64,000 bases of DNA, taken from positions 174,044,239 through 174,108,238 of the forward strand of contig CM056998.1 of the NCBI GenBank assembly GCA_029891345.1, written 5' to 3'. This document shows, in pieces, positions 46,286 to 57,275 of the stretch. The notes under the pieces were generated by a model that did no database searches, was not told the DNA's origin, and was given only the letters and a program-made list of their open reading frames with translations. The stretch comes from Dryococelus australis. Its lineage: Eukaryota > Arthropoda > Insecta > Phasmatodea > Phasmatidae. The position numbers and the translations under genes are program-made. Numbering within the stretch: the stretch's first letter is position 1; the number at the start of each line of letters is the position of its first letter.

Positions 46286-48699
46286 AACTCAATTCTATCG
46301 ATCTCACATGTTGTCAACTCTGAATCTTCACGTTTGAGAAGATATAAAGTGGCACATTGGTCGTTGAGCTATCACATATCAGATGAATGTCACCTCGAAA
46401 GGTACTCGTATTATTATAAAAAAGAAACGGCACGCTATAATTCATATTGTCTTGCTTCGCAGTTGTAAAGCGTTGTTCTGATGTGATACAGTTACGAAAC
46501 CCATTACGTAAAAAGGGAAACCATAAAGATATCGACAAATAGATTTATGAAAATGGACACTACAGTAAAAAAATTAATCAGCTGAAAGATAAACATGGTG
46601 TATAAAGTTATTTCGTCTCATTGTATGATAATTAACATAATATTTATTTTTGTAAACATGCATTTTTACGGGGCTATAGCACAATGGAATTCATTTTAGT
46701 TACATACAACATCTGTGCCGTTAAAGGAGTCAAACGGAAGCGAGAACAATTACATTTGTGTAATAATGGTTTAAAATTATGACTCTTATGTGTTTTGGTA
46801 TCCTCATTTTTGCTCAAGCATATTCCGTATGTTGTACAGGCCTTTTGTTCTGGATTACACGCACACTTTTAAAACATATAAATTCTCGATAACTGTATTT
46901 TAAGTTGAATTTAATTCCTACATTTTAACCCGAATGTCAGTCGAATTCACACAATGCAATAAATGTTTGTTCTGTTCTCGCAACAACTTTTCGTTTGCTC
47001 CGCAATAAGACAAATTAACGAGTCATGTTAAGGTATAATAATATTTAAAAACAAAATGTTATAATCTATAAGTACTTACACGTCCTCTCGTTGAATTCGT
47101 CGTTTTTTCTTGTACGCCGCTGCCCATTTTTATCTTTTCTTTTTTCAGCAAAGTCCTTCATGTTCTTTACATTATAATTTTCTAACTACCCTGTATCTAA
47201 GTGTTAGGTGGAGGCCTGGTGGGTAGGGCGGGAGCTTATTGCGTCTCCCTTACGCCTACAAGGTAAGGAAATCATGCACAGGATAGAATTCAAAATTATT
47301 ACATCCATTAATGCTACAGGAGACAATTGTTGGATAGTTTCTTTATTAGTAGAGAGAGAAATAATTAGTAGAGAGGGGGTACTTCATTTGGATGGTGATC
47401 ATCAGTTGTGTCTGGTTATAACCCCGTGAGGGAAGTAGCGCAGTTGATCCTCTTCCCCCGATTCTTCATGGAACCTGGAAGCTAAGAAGAAAAGGAGCGA
47501 GTTGCCAGTAAGTGTCGGCAGGGCCAATACTTAGTGGGTTTTTTCATGGCCGTGAAGAGACGGTAAGAACCTGAAAAAAGAAGGAAATTAATAACTAGCC
47601 TAAGTGATCTATATTGACATATATCCTCGGGAGCATATGTGTCTAATTCTAATGCTGTGCTACCACGCAGCGAGCATGCCTCCATAGCCATGTGCTGTAA
47701 TGGAGTATATCTCCACCCATAATGCTGCGAGTGCACGGAGCTTCAGATAGGAGAGTGTCGAGACATTATAAATATTGCTTCCAGCACATCCGCCCAGAGA
47801 TTGAAGCGCTTGCTACTTCCTGCCGAACATGAATACCCAAGAGACACCACGTAACCAAAACACGACACAAGTCATTCAAAATCAACAATAATTTTGAAGT
47901 GAATTTTAAACGCATAATATCTCTTTAAGTTACAAACACATACACTGTACAGGAAAAGCCTTATATATTTTCAAAACACGTTACAAAATCCATGCAAGTA
48001 CCAAATTACAAAACACTACTTCCAACTGACTGACTAGAATTTTACATATTTCTACATTTAAAGTCATGTATCCATATGACTACATAACATATCTTGCGCA
48101 TTAAAACTCTAAAATAAATATATCTTGGCTATGCAGGAGGTAACCCTTTTAACGGTTTAATTACTTCAATAATTCTCGTAAGGTTGAAAAATGACAAATT
48201 TGAATATTAAAACAGCCTTTAAAATTCTATCATGGCACAGCATGAAAATTTAACTTGACGTTCATTCAAATCCATTTGACTATACTCAACAAGTGTTCTT
48301 TAAATACTCGTAAGATTTCTCTCTATTTCCCCTTTCATTGTAATCTTGTAAGTATTCCCTATACTTAAGAATCTCTTACATGACAATGCTACTTTCTTCC
48401 AATACATGTACAGTACAAAACTAGGAAATACTAGATTTCCCTTTTTTAATGCAACTACGTGATAGCGGTTACTGAAAGACGCCAAGGCAGAGGAAAACAC
48501 ATTTTTTTTACTAACAGCCTTTTCTCACTAGACTTTAAGAGTGCATAGCCATCCCAAACCATGTCGAGGCCTACCAAATAAAATTTCTACTGCCTACATG
48601 GACAAGCAAGAAAGCCCATATCTACATTTAACTGGCCTTATGGGCCCTATATACATGTTATATTTTTACTTAACTTTTACCATATCGTAATTCCAGCAG
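46286..48699. other. Unassigned AT-rich sequence
   Basis: A 73-aa plus ORF (47208-47429) and an 84-aa minus ORF (47482-47736) show no known family. No repeats are obvious. Confidence 0.35.
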
Positions 48700-49250
48700 C
48701 CGAGTCTCTGAAGACCAGTCGGCTGCGGGGTTAATTTATAGTTCATTTTTAGCTGGGGAAACTCCCACTACTGTAGGGACAAACAGTCTTATTTTTTATT
48801 CAAACAATGGGGATCGGTGGTACCTTCCAGAAAATTTAATTTCCAAGAAATTAAGTCCTTATGGTGCCATCTATGACGCGAATCGCGTGCTGTTCACGCC
48901 CTGTGCGCTACACCAGCGCCCAAGGTGACAGGTTAATGAAATATTTTGTCGGGCCGCTCAGAATGACAGCCGACTCGCTGTCAGCCGGTCTGCCGCTGCT
49001 CGCGCTCCGACGAACAACTCGTAACGTATGTCGTTCGTCGACAGCACATCGCAGTTCCAGTCAAGGTACGATTTCTTTAATTTTACGTAGCACAGTAGTA
49101 CACAAGGCCTTTCTGCATAATTCCATTTCTAAGAAAAGTGCGGTGTAGGTATAGTAAGCAGGTGGGCGAACTAGCAAGTGGGACGCCGGTTGTAGCGCCG
49201 CTCAGCAGTCGAGTTGCTGGTATGGCTGGTAACTTTCAACTGTACATGAC
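48700..49250 (+). promoter_or_regulatory. Locally GC/CpG-rich segment, possible promoter or first exon
   Basis: In an AT-rich neighbourhood, 48870-49060 is rich in CG dinucleotides (GACGCGAATCGCG, GCTGCTCGCGCTCCGACG). It ends at a plausible splice-donor context, CAAG/GTACGA, at 49065/49066. A 95-aa ORF crosses the donor and is not recognised. This is inference from composition; a transposon fragment is equally possible. Confidence 0.2.
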
Positions 49251-49624
49251 ACTCACGGTCTCACGTTTTATTTATTTCTAACATAAAGATGCTCTTCCGA
49301 CACCATGTCCATTGCATCAGAACACTCTTCTTGACACTCCCTTGCATTCCACAAAATACTTTCACTCATTTCAAAAACACCGTGTGGCACACGTTAACTG
49401 CTTTGCAAACTTTGAAAGCTGATCTAAGTTACATTTCCTTCTCATTCTATGCTTTGAAACTTCAATATTATGATTTAATTTACGAAGTTATCGCTTTTCA
49501 CTAGTATTCGCCATTTTACAATGTCAAGTCTGTGTAAGCTGGTTTTGACTGGACACTACTTCAACGTCGCGATAACACAAATATTTTGCTCCTCCTGTTA
49601 ATTTTAGCGTAATACAACTTTTGG

Positions 49625-49889
49625 TTCTGGCAACATTACCTAGAGGCTTTATTACCATTAACACTTCAACAGTATGGTTCTGGCAACATTACCTAGAGGC
49701 TTTATTACCATTAACGCTTCAACAGTATAGTTCTGGCAACATTACCTAGAGGCTTTATTACCATTAACACTTCAACAGTATAGTTCTGGCAACATTACCT
49801 AGAGGCTTTATTACCATTAACACTTCAACAGTATAGTTCTGGCAACATTACCTAGAGGCTTTATTACCATTAACACTTCAACAGTATAG
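49625..49889. repeat. 53-bp tandem repeat, 5 near-identical units
   Basis: Units start at 49625, 49678, 49731, 49784 and 49837 with TTCTGGCAACATTACCTAGA. Only a few single-base differences are visible (for example ACGCTTC for ACACTTC in unit 2), so the array is young. Confidence 0.97.
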
Positions 49890-50010
49890 TTTCTGAAGTT
49901 GATGGCAATGGTGTTGTGAAACAGAATTCTGATTTTGATTGGATCTCCATTATCTACAATGACTACAAAAAGTAACCACATGTTTTCCAACTTTATCGTT
50001 GTATCTTGTT

Positions 50011-50012
<2 letters not shown>

Positions 50013-50102
<90 letters not shown>
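50013..50102. repeat. Long (AT)n microsatellite
   Basis: About 90 bp of pure AT dinucleotide. ORFs here encode only alternating Ile-Tyr and are artefacts. Confidence 0.98.
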
Positions 50103-50107
<5 letters not shown>

Positions 50108-50435
50108 TATTTATTTATATTACATTTTTATTGCATTTGTCTTTCTCACCCGTATATTGTGTTTTTCATTTTTATTTTCTTTTTATCATAAGTTAGTCAA
50201 TGTAGGCGATGGAGATTAATTTAAAATTCCAATTGTACATCAACAGTATATTTGCATGATAATAGCATAAGACTTGGCAAATGGTAAACATTTTTATCTT
50301 TGTCAGAACATTAATAATTTTACATCAACAAAAATGGCTGAATAGTAGGCTTTTGTTGCGACAACCTTAGACTTTTCCTGTGTACGATTTGACTTCGCCT
50401 CATGTCGGAAGATTCTTACACCTTGATCTGTCAAC
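50103..50435. other. Unassigned sequence
   Basis: No feature is supported here. Confidence 0.3.
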
Positions 50436-50526
50436 GATGCGAAAATCCGGGAGTGACCCGGCCGACGATTGAACCCGGTTCGCCTTGGTGGGAAGCCAGC
50501 GGCTAACCGCTCAGCCACCACGGCCC
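50436..50526 (-). mobile_element. SINE head fragment (family S1)
   Basis: Reverse-oriented tRNA-like head: GATGCGAAAATCCGGGAGTG, CCCGGCCGACGATTGAACCC (B box) and GCTAACCGCTCAGCCACCAC (A box). The body is absent, so this copy is truncated. Confidence 0.85.
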
Positions 50527-51713
50527 TTGAAACAACTTACACAACATAAATTAATGCGCGTTTTGAGACATTACAGCATGTGCGTAGATCGTGTCAAGGT
50601 CGTGTCAGAACTGCGTCAGGGCGCCGATTCAGGAATGGACGAAAGTAGTTTTATCTACTTTTCCCTTGGCCCGGTGCTGGACCTGGCCAGTGCTTCAGGA
50701 AGCTGCCGAGTGGGAGGATGCTAGGTGCTGTTTTGGTAAAATGGCAAGCCTTCAGGTGGTATAGTCCATGTAAGGTTACTTCCAACCTTTGTGAAGCCTT
50801 GCTTTAGTTCTACATTCCGGATGTTCCTCCGCCTCACTCACACAAAGCTTAAACAAGTACAGAACATTACACCAGAGGGACCACGTGCTGCAGTCGTGCG
50901 CACTCGGTTTAGTTGTATTTTATATGAGAACTGCTTATTACTAAGCGTTACCAACACATTTATTTCCTCCATGTTATTATTCATATTAATTATAATTTGT
51001 AGAAAGAATATAAGTAAAACTTCAGTTTAATTAAAAATAATGTTCTTTAATAATGTTAAAACATGTATAAAACGCTTGAAATTCGGGACATATTTAGGGA
51101 CGTCATAAATGGGATTATTTTTCAAATATTTGATTCAAAAGTGTGAATAAACCGCGAATATACTCTGTTTATTATCTTCGTGCGGTTCTCCAGTATCAAG
51201 AATAGAATTTGTAATGTTGACTGGGTCATTCTAAAACACTCATTACATTTCGTTCCGTCACTCGTGTAATCAGGGAACAAAATAACGAGCTATATTTCCA
51301 CTGGCCCAATTTTCCAAGCACTCTGAAGCTGCAGTCTTTTATCTCAACCTCTTAGATCGTCTACACTCTTCCTCGTCTTCTAGTGCTAGCGCTATGATAT
51401 TCGGTACTGCGAATATTTTAAAACGTGCCATCACATTCGATGAGAAGATATGAACGCATCGACTCTTCAAGGCAGATTGCGTTACAGATTTTAGCGCCTG
51501 GCCTTGATGTGGGCCTAAAGTGTGGCACATGTCTGTAAGGGCCAGGTCGGGGCCGGGTGCCCTCCGTTACCCGGCTCTGACACGGCTCTGATGTGTGTGG
51601 CCATACCTCGCCGAGTAACTGGGCTGCAGTGCTGTCTTGCGTTTTCATTTCACTACTGCATCACTCACTGTTGCGCAGGGTGTCCAAAACTTGCCTGGAA
51701 TATCACTTCCTAT
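50527..51713. other. Unassigned sequence
   Basis: Short ORFs on both strands at 51340-51730 have no recognisable family. No repeat unit is seen. Confidence 0.35.
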
Positions 51714-52134
51714 AGGCTGTTCACGCTAAAATGAGCACTTTTGAAAGTCCTGCTTAAGATCTTCTTGTATGCACATTGTATATACTTCCGCCTAATGCTA
51801 AATTAATATTGCCATGAGCCTCTTAACTTTATTCATGCGTCGGTCTAGTGCAACTGTGGAATTATTACAAAAATAAATATTTTACTTAATCTGCTAATTT
51901 TTACACTTAAATACATTAAAAAGACAAGAAAGTGAAATAAATAATCTAAATGATCACAAATGGTTACCTGACACTTTTTATTCAATGCCATGATACGGAA
52001 TTACTTTCTATGCATCGTTGCAAACTTTACTGGGCGCATGTCACTCGGTTCGCCCCTTAAAATATATGGAGATAGGGATAGTGACATTTTTCTGAGGTTG
52101 ATTTCAAAAGTGCTCACTTTATCGTGAACAGCCT
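51714..52134. mobile_element. MITE, long subfamily, full length (copy 5)
   Basis: The left end is AGGCTGTTCACGCTAAAATG and the right end is GTGCTCACTTTATCGTGAAC plus AGCCT. Length is 421 bp. Internal landmarks CATGAGCCTCTTAACTTTAT, TCATGCGTCGGTCTAGTG and ACAAATGGTTACCTGACAC are shared with the other long copies. The element is non-coding. Confidence 0.92.
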
Positions 52135-52265
52135 TTACCAAACCCTCGTCATGTATTCTCACTGACGACTGTAACTACTGTATACGTCAACTAACCGTTC
52201 AAGGGCTTTTTGTAGGAACAGACGTTACACTTTATGTGATTAACTGCCAAATAATGTAATCCATG

Positions 52266-52430
52266 ATGTGGCGCAGTGTTAATACACTGAACTCGCATTC
52301 GGGAGGACCTGGGTTCTATTTCTGGTCAAGCTATTCTGATTTATATTTTCTACAAGTTCTCGAAATGCTGGAATATTTTCTTAATAAAAGGCAATGGTCC
52401 TTCCTTTCCCAATCTTGACTGCCTGAAACA
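52266..52430 (+). mobile_element. Second tRNA-derived SINE family, degenerate
   Basis: GTGGCGCAGTGTTAATACAC (A-box region) is followed by ACTCGCATTCGGGAGGACCT and GGGTTCTATTTCTGGTC (B-box region). The downstream CTGATTTATATTTTCTACAA and AAAGGCAATGGTCCTTCCTT resemble the body of a tRNA-headed SINE I know to be widespread in insects. Clearly different from family S1. Confidence 0.65.
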
Positions 52431-52984
52431 CCTGTTCTAGCTGTAATGACCTCGATGTCGATGAAACTTTAATACTTTACCATCAAGCCATAAAACATGT
52501 ATACATTAGTGGAGGTACGACACAAACTTGTTAGAATATACCGCAACTTGTGCGTACATTTGTTTTAATAGAAATAAATTATTTCTAGCCAAAAAAAAAG
52601 TTTTTCACGTTGTATAAAAATGTTGTGTTTCTTGCCTCATTGTTTTGAAAATCTTAAATATTGCTGTAAGTTCAATTTAACTAAAATAAGTTTTTCCTAA
52701 CATGGACAATGTTCAGCATGCACATGTGCCATAATTTTCTCTCTATTTTATATCTGTTCTACGAAACTCTGATTTGCGGAACTGTTTCGGCAGTGACGAA
52801 ACGATTTGAATTGCACTTAATTAAAGGCGCTAAGTGATACACTCATTTCCAAAAGAAATTGATTACTCTGAAGGTGCCATCGCAGGAGCACGTAAGTGGG
52901 TACGGGCACAGAGCATGATAATACGTATACAGAAAATATCAAAATATTGTAGCACACCAAGTACGTATTGCTGGGGACCATCAC

Positions 52985-54557
52985 TTAGTATTGTGCTAGG
53001 CCATTCGTAGCTCAGAGACAGGCGGCAATACGATCGGGAATGGAGGCGTACACACATCGGATGTTCTCTTGAGGAAGATCCTGCCACAGCTGGCGCAACT
53101 GCCCCTCCAAATCCGCTGTAGTTGCCGCTGGCCGAAGTTGCCGTCCAATCTGCTCCCAAATGTTCTCGGTGGGCGAGAGGTCTGGAGAATTTACTGGCTA
53201 AGTAATGTTGCGGCTGCCAACAGCGAGGTTTGCCAGAAGGCACGTAAATGCTGGGTGCAGCGCGACCTCAGCAAGCCGGCTAGGCTGTTTAATCAACACT
53301 CCCGGGGGAAAGGGTTACGAGGTCGGGTCCGCCAGTATATAAGAACAGGACAATGGTGGCTTGGGGCGCCGTCTTGGTCCAGTCCACCAGAGGCCGTGCT
53401 GGTTCGACGCCTGACAGGAGGACCACCAGTCCCGTGGTCCAGTGGTCATCGCCTTCATCATCCGCTGTCGAGAAAGCCTCCTCGCTGCTGACTTCGTTGC
53501 CCCAGGGTAAATATAATTCCTAATTGGGCTACCTAGACTGCGTGAGGCATCGGGATAGGCGAAGGCCGATATTAGGCTCCTTAAGAGCAAGAGTTCATTT
53601 AGATTACGTGCTAAACTCTACAGAGTAACTCAGGGTATTCCTGCCACTGACTAATGTACTTGTATTAGTTTAACCGCACTTGCTGAGTGGTAATTGTATT
53701 GCTTTTGCTTGAATAAAGTAGAGTTTGTATAATAGAGTGCTTTACCTCTGACTACCATCATCCCCCTCTTAAATGCATGACCTTTCCCTTCTCGAAGGGC
53801 CACAGCAGTAAGCATGTTTACAACACGAAGTAGGTCATAGATACCCATGCTGTATGAGGTACAGCTTTATTCTGCTGGGAAATGTGGTTGTCAAGCTGCA
53901 CAACGAAGGACAGCGCACATGGTCACAGAATTTACTGAACGTGTCACCGCGACGTCAGTGTTCCTTCAATCACCACCAGTGGGATGCGTTAATCGTATGA
54001 AATGGCACCCCACACCACGACACCTATCTTATCATGTAAAGTGGTTTACCGCGCTACGATGAAACGTGGATCACGGCGCTGGCCAAGACGTCTCCAAGTT
54101 CTGTGACCAGACAGTTTCGTCTCTAAACAGCACTCGTCGTCAGTACGCAAATTGTCATTCTTCCCTTTTCCGGCAGGTCACACATGCTCGGTGATGCTCA
54201 GATCGTAATGGTAAACGTCATAAGGGACACTACAACGATAGATCCCACTCTGATAGCTGCCTGGGTGTGGTACTGGCGGACACAGGCGTATACCCAGCTA
54301 CCGTGACATGTCCCTGGATGGTGCGCAGCGACTTTCGTGGAGTGACTGCAGCCTGTAGCACGACGAAACAACCCTCCCTCTGGGTGTCTGCCGGGATCGA
54401 CCCATGGCTCCTCGGTGGGCGTGTTACCCTCCTGTTCCCACTGCGTCCAACGCCGACTTACGGTGTACTGAGAACGGTTCAGTTGGCGAGCAATGCACCG
54501 AAACATCCAACTTACCTCTTGGAGGCCGACGATTTGGCCTCCCTCAAACTCTTCCAA
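52985..54557 (-). pseudogene. Tc1-like transposase pseudogene (B), split by an LTR
   Basis: Reading on the minus strand from 54557, the N-terminal part is a helix-turn-helix (FEGGQIVGLQEVSWMFRCIA, RQLNRSQYTVSRRWTQWEQE). The middle is eroded. At about 53850-53880 QQNKAVPHTA matches the QQDN-A-PHTA motif around the second catalytic residue, with the Asp lost. The gene then stops at an inserted LTR (about 53205-53827) and resumes with VNSPDLSPTENIWEQIGRQL (third catalytic residue Glu), LEGQLRQLWQDLPQENI and IPDRIAACLSATNGLAQY, ending at a stop at 52985-52987. It belongs to a family distinct from the copy at 32 kb. Confidence 0.85.
53206..53825 (+). mobile_element. Solo LTR, copy B, inserted in the Tc1-like element
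   Basis: The ends are TGTTG at 53206 and CAACA at 53825, the short inverted termini of an LTR. AAGTA occurs immediately outside on both sides (53200-53204 and 53828-53832) and may be a 5-bp target duplication, though one or two extra bases leave the edge uncertain. A TATA-like TATATAAGAACAG at 53335 and a poly(A) signal (GAATAAAGTAG near 53711) are in LTR order. It aligns with copy A at 12.8-13.35 kb. No internal retroelement genes lie beside it. Confidence 0.8.
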
Positions 54558-54991
54558 CTGGGAAAAGGCTAGTCGAATGCACCGCTAAGGCATGCTGTGT
54601 GTTCACTGAACTTGTTTCTGTGGCTGACACTGCTTTTAAGGCATTATTCTGTGTCTTGCAGCTATAAATGATGGAGGGACATGTATACCCCTTGTGGCAC
54701 ATCCACGCAAGTAAACCGCATTAAACGTAAATGGGACACATGTCGGACTATGACGATACTGTGTGACAACCTTCGTTGTACTCACGTTATTTGTTAATGT
54801 CAACATTTGTCAACATTTTTTGCGTTTAAGTGTATTTTTAAATTTTCCATCAGGAAAGGCGTTTAACATAATAACATCCAGTAGCCACATCTGGCGCATA
54901 TAAAAGATCTCCTGTATCAGGATGGATAGTAGGGGCAAATTTTGCATGTAATTCATGCAGAGAACAGCAACTGTGTTGTCATGAAAATTTT
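54558..54991. other. Flank of Tc1-like element B, otherwise unassigned
   Basis: The terminal part of the Tc1-like element probably ends within this stretch, but I could not find matching inverted termini. Confidence 0.3.
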
Positions 54992-55196
54992 GGCGGCTCT
55001 TTACAACGAGGTCTTAAGAGCCGATAAGGGTGATTGAGATGAGCAGCGCCGGAATGAAGGGGCGGGGGAAACGGGAGATCCCCGAGAAAACCCACCGATT
55101 AACAGCATCGTCCGGCATGATTCCCACATGTGAAAATCCGGGAGTGACCCGGCCGGGGATTGACAACGGTTCTCCTTGGTGGGAGGCGAGCCCCCC
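54992..55196 (-). mobile_element. tRNA-derived SINE (family S1)
   Basis: Reverse copy with GGCGGCTCTTTACAACGAGG, GAGCAGCGCCGGAATGAAGG, ACGGGAGATCCCCGAGAAAA and ATGATTCCCACATGTGAAAA. The B-box part reads GGGATTGACAACGG, slightly mutated, and the A-box end is missing. Confidence 0.88.
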
Positions 55197-55969
55197 AAAA
55201 GATTTAACTTTTAATGTTTACTGTAAGCTTTTCACATATTGAGCAGATGTTCACTTGAAATTTTAATTAATACATGTACTTCCCCTGTAAATAGTATTTC
55301 ACGTTTAGTTTGGAATGTTTATTCATGAACAGGTTATACATCTTCATAAAACCAAAATGAGCATCAACGTATTTACACTATGTTTCAGCATCGTGAGATT
55401 ATTTTACTGGAAATGTTCTAATATATTCATCAATGACTCATAAAAGGTGCTCAGGTAGTTTCCTAGTTGACGGGTTTTTACCTATTCTATCTTTTGGTGT
55501 TTCACCCTGCCAAGAGAATTTGGTTTCAGTCTAACTTCTCTCTTTTTTATAACAGCGTAATTACTAACGAAAGCTTTATGACATACTGGTTTACAAATAC
55601 GCCCATCCAACACAAATCACTTAAATGAATAACGTCTCTTCTTACTTACTTCCCTCTTTCTCGGACGTCTCTTCTTAACTTTCGTAACCTCAACCATTCT
55701 TTGCAAGTGAAGATCTTAAGCATTCTTGACCTGTTTGTTTAAAAAGTTTAGGCACGATTCTGTTTCGAGGATTTTCATACATTTCACGAAAACTTTTCAT
55801 AAGACATTTACAATTAACACCAGTTTGTTTTACTTTCACTTCTTTCCTTGTCACTTACGTTACTCACCTTTCCGTAATGCTTCTTTAGTGGTCTTCCTCT
55901 TGGATGTTCTTTTATGACTTTCTTAATCAATATTCCCCAGTGCACCAGTGCATCGATATACAGCGTTTA
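55197..55969. other. Unassigned, pyrimidine-rich in part
   Basis: Between 55540 and 55920 the plus strand is T/C-rich (CTTACTTCCCTCTTTCTCGG). No gene is supported. Confidence 0.35.
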
Positions 55970-56149
55970 TCAAAAAGATTCATCCGACGTCACATTGTAC
56001 ATGCATGCTCAAAAAACCTTCCGGGTAAATTTTAAAATACATACAATAAAGTTTTAATTTACCCTTTTCACAAATATTCAATGTGCCCTCTACCGGACGT
56101 ACGGCATACGTCTAAACGGTAGTCTAACTCGTCCCATAGTCGTGCGACC

Positions 56150-57069
56150 GTGTCAGGTTTTATTGCAGCCACTGCTTTTGCTATGCGGCGTCGCAGTTAG
56201 CCCAAAGTTGTTGGAAGGGAAGCACATATACGGTGTCTTTCACAAACCCCACAAGAAAAAAATCACACATGCTGAAATCATGCGACCTTGGAGGCCAGTG
56301 GTGCAAAGTGCGATCCGTCCCTTACCACCGATCCATGTTTCCAGGAAGCTCTTATTGAGAAGTTCTCTGACATGCAGGTGCCAGTGCTGTGTTGCTCCAT
56401 CCTGTTGAGAAATGAAACTATCGGAAATCATCTCGCAATTTGTGGAAACAGCCAGATCTTCAACATATCCAAATAAGACATTCCCGTGACAGCGTTTTCC
56501 GAAAAAACGCTGTCACGGGAATGTGCCCAAAAGACCCAAAAACTCGGGAAACGGCGCAAAACCCATTCAGCTTTGGAGAGTCTCTCTCATGCTCGACTAT
56601 GGTACCTGGCCGCTGTGTTCCCCCTGTTAGTACGTTGTGGTGGTGCATTTCCCCAGTTAAATGGAACGTAGACTCATCGCTGAACACCAAATTTGAACAA
56701 AAGTTTTCATTGTAGCACTTGAATCCTATATGGTTTGAAAAATAATCGTCGCCGTAAAACACCCCAGACAGTCACATGGGAGATGCCCAGCTCTCGGCTG
56801 CCACGACGAGTGGGCTTATGTGGACTCCGTACAAAACTGTGCGGGATGCCCTCTGCGTCTTTTTCAGGCACACAGGGGCTACCTTTGGACTTCCCCGTAC
56901 ATAAACAACATGTATCTTGAAACTTCTCGTGCCACACCGTTGGCTGCTCTGCGCAGTAGGAGGTGCAGTGCCATTCTGTTCGACGGAAATCACGCTGCAC
57001 AGTTATAACTGACTCACACTTGTTGAAACGGAGAACGCCAAACGCTTTTAGTTTCTGTGCAATCGCCAC
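56150..57069 (-). pseudogene. Mariner-like transposase pseudogene
   Basis: The N-terminal part reads KAFGVLRFNKCESVITVQRD with a paired-type helix-turn-helix, then RSPHKPTRRGSRELGISHVT and VWGVLRRRLFFKPYRIQVLQ. A frame change leads to NLVFSDESTFHLTGEMHHHN (first catalytic Asp) and IVEHERDSPKLNGFCAVSR. A later frame has SQQDGATQHWH (second Asp). The third catalytic region reads ISACVIFFLWG, where the family normally has Asp before the aromatic pair, so that residue is lost. Frameshifts and stops make it inactive. A 21-bp inverted duplication interrupts it at 56478-56524. Confidence 0.87.
56478..56524. repeat. Quasi-palindrome within the transposase (21-bp arms)
   Basis: ACATTCCCGTGACAGCGTTT plus T at 56478-56498 is exactly complementary to 56504-56524, with a 5-nt loop. 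On the minus strand the part read after the loop encodes a normal transposase stretch (ENAVTGMSYLDML), while the part before it is its inverted copy. Confidence 0.95.
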
Positions 57070-57275
57070 TCCAACGCATACTGAACGAACGCGCTAGCAG
57101 CTCCAGCTGTAGCGCCTCCAGGGTGACACATACCGGCAACCAAGTGAACCGGCGACGTGCAACATGTGACAAGAGAAACTTACGTTTCGATGTGTATTTT
57201 ACAATTTGCCACTAGGTGCTATCTTCATTCATGTAATATTTATAGCATTATGAATTCGGATGATTCTTTTAGTTA

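Larger units (their letters stand above)
55970..57273 (-). mobile_element. Mariner-like DNA transposon, complete length
   Basis: The left terminus is TCAAAAAGATTCATCCG at 55970. The right terminus, read inward on the other strand, is ACTAAAAGAATCATCCG and ends at 57273. TA flanks both sides (55968-55969 and 57274-57275). The 1304-bp length is typical of mariner-like elements. It carries one transposase pseudogene on the minus strand. Confidence 0.9.

Noticed and set aside
49935..50219. ORFs of 61-94 aa over the AT tract
   Set aside because: They translate an (AT)n microsatellite into alternating Ile-Tyr and carry no independent signal.
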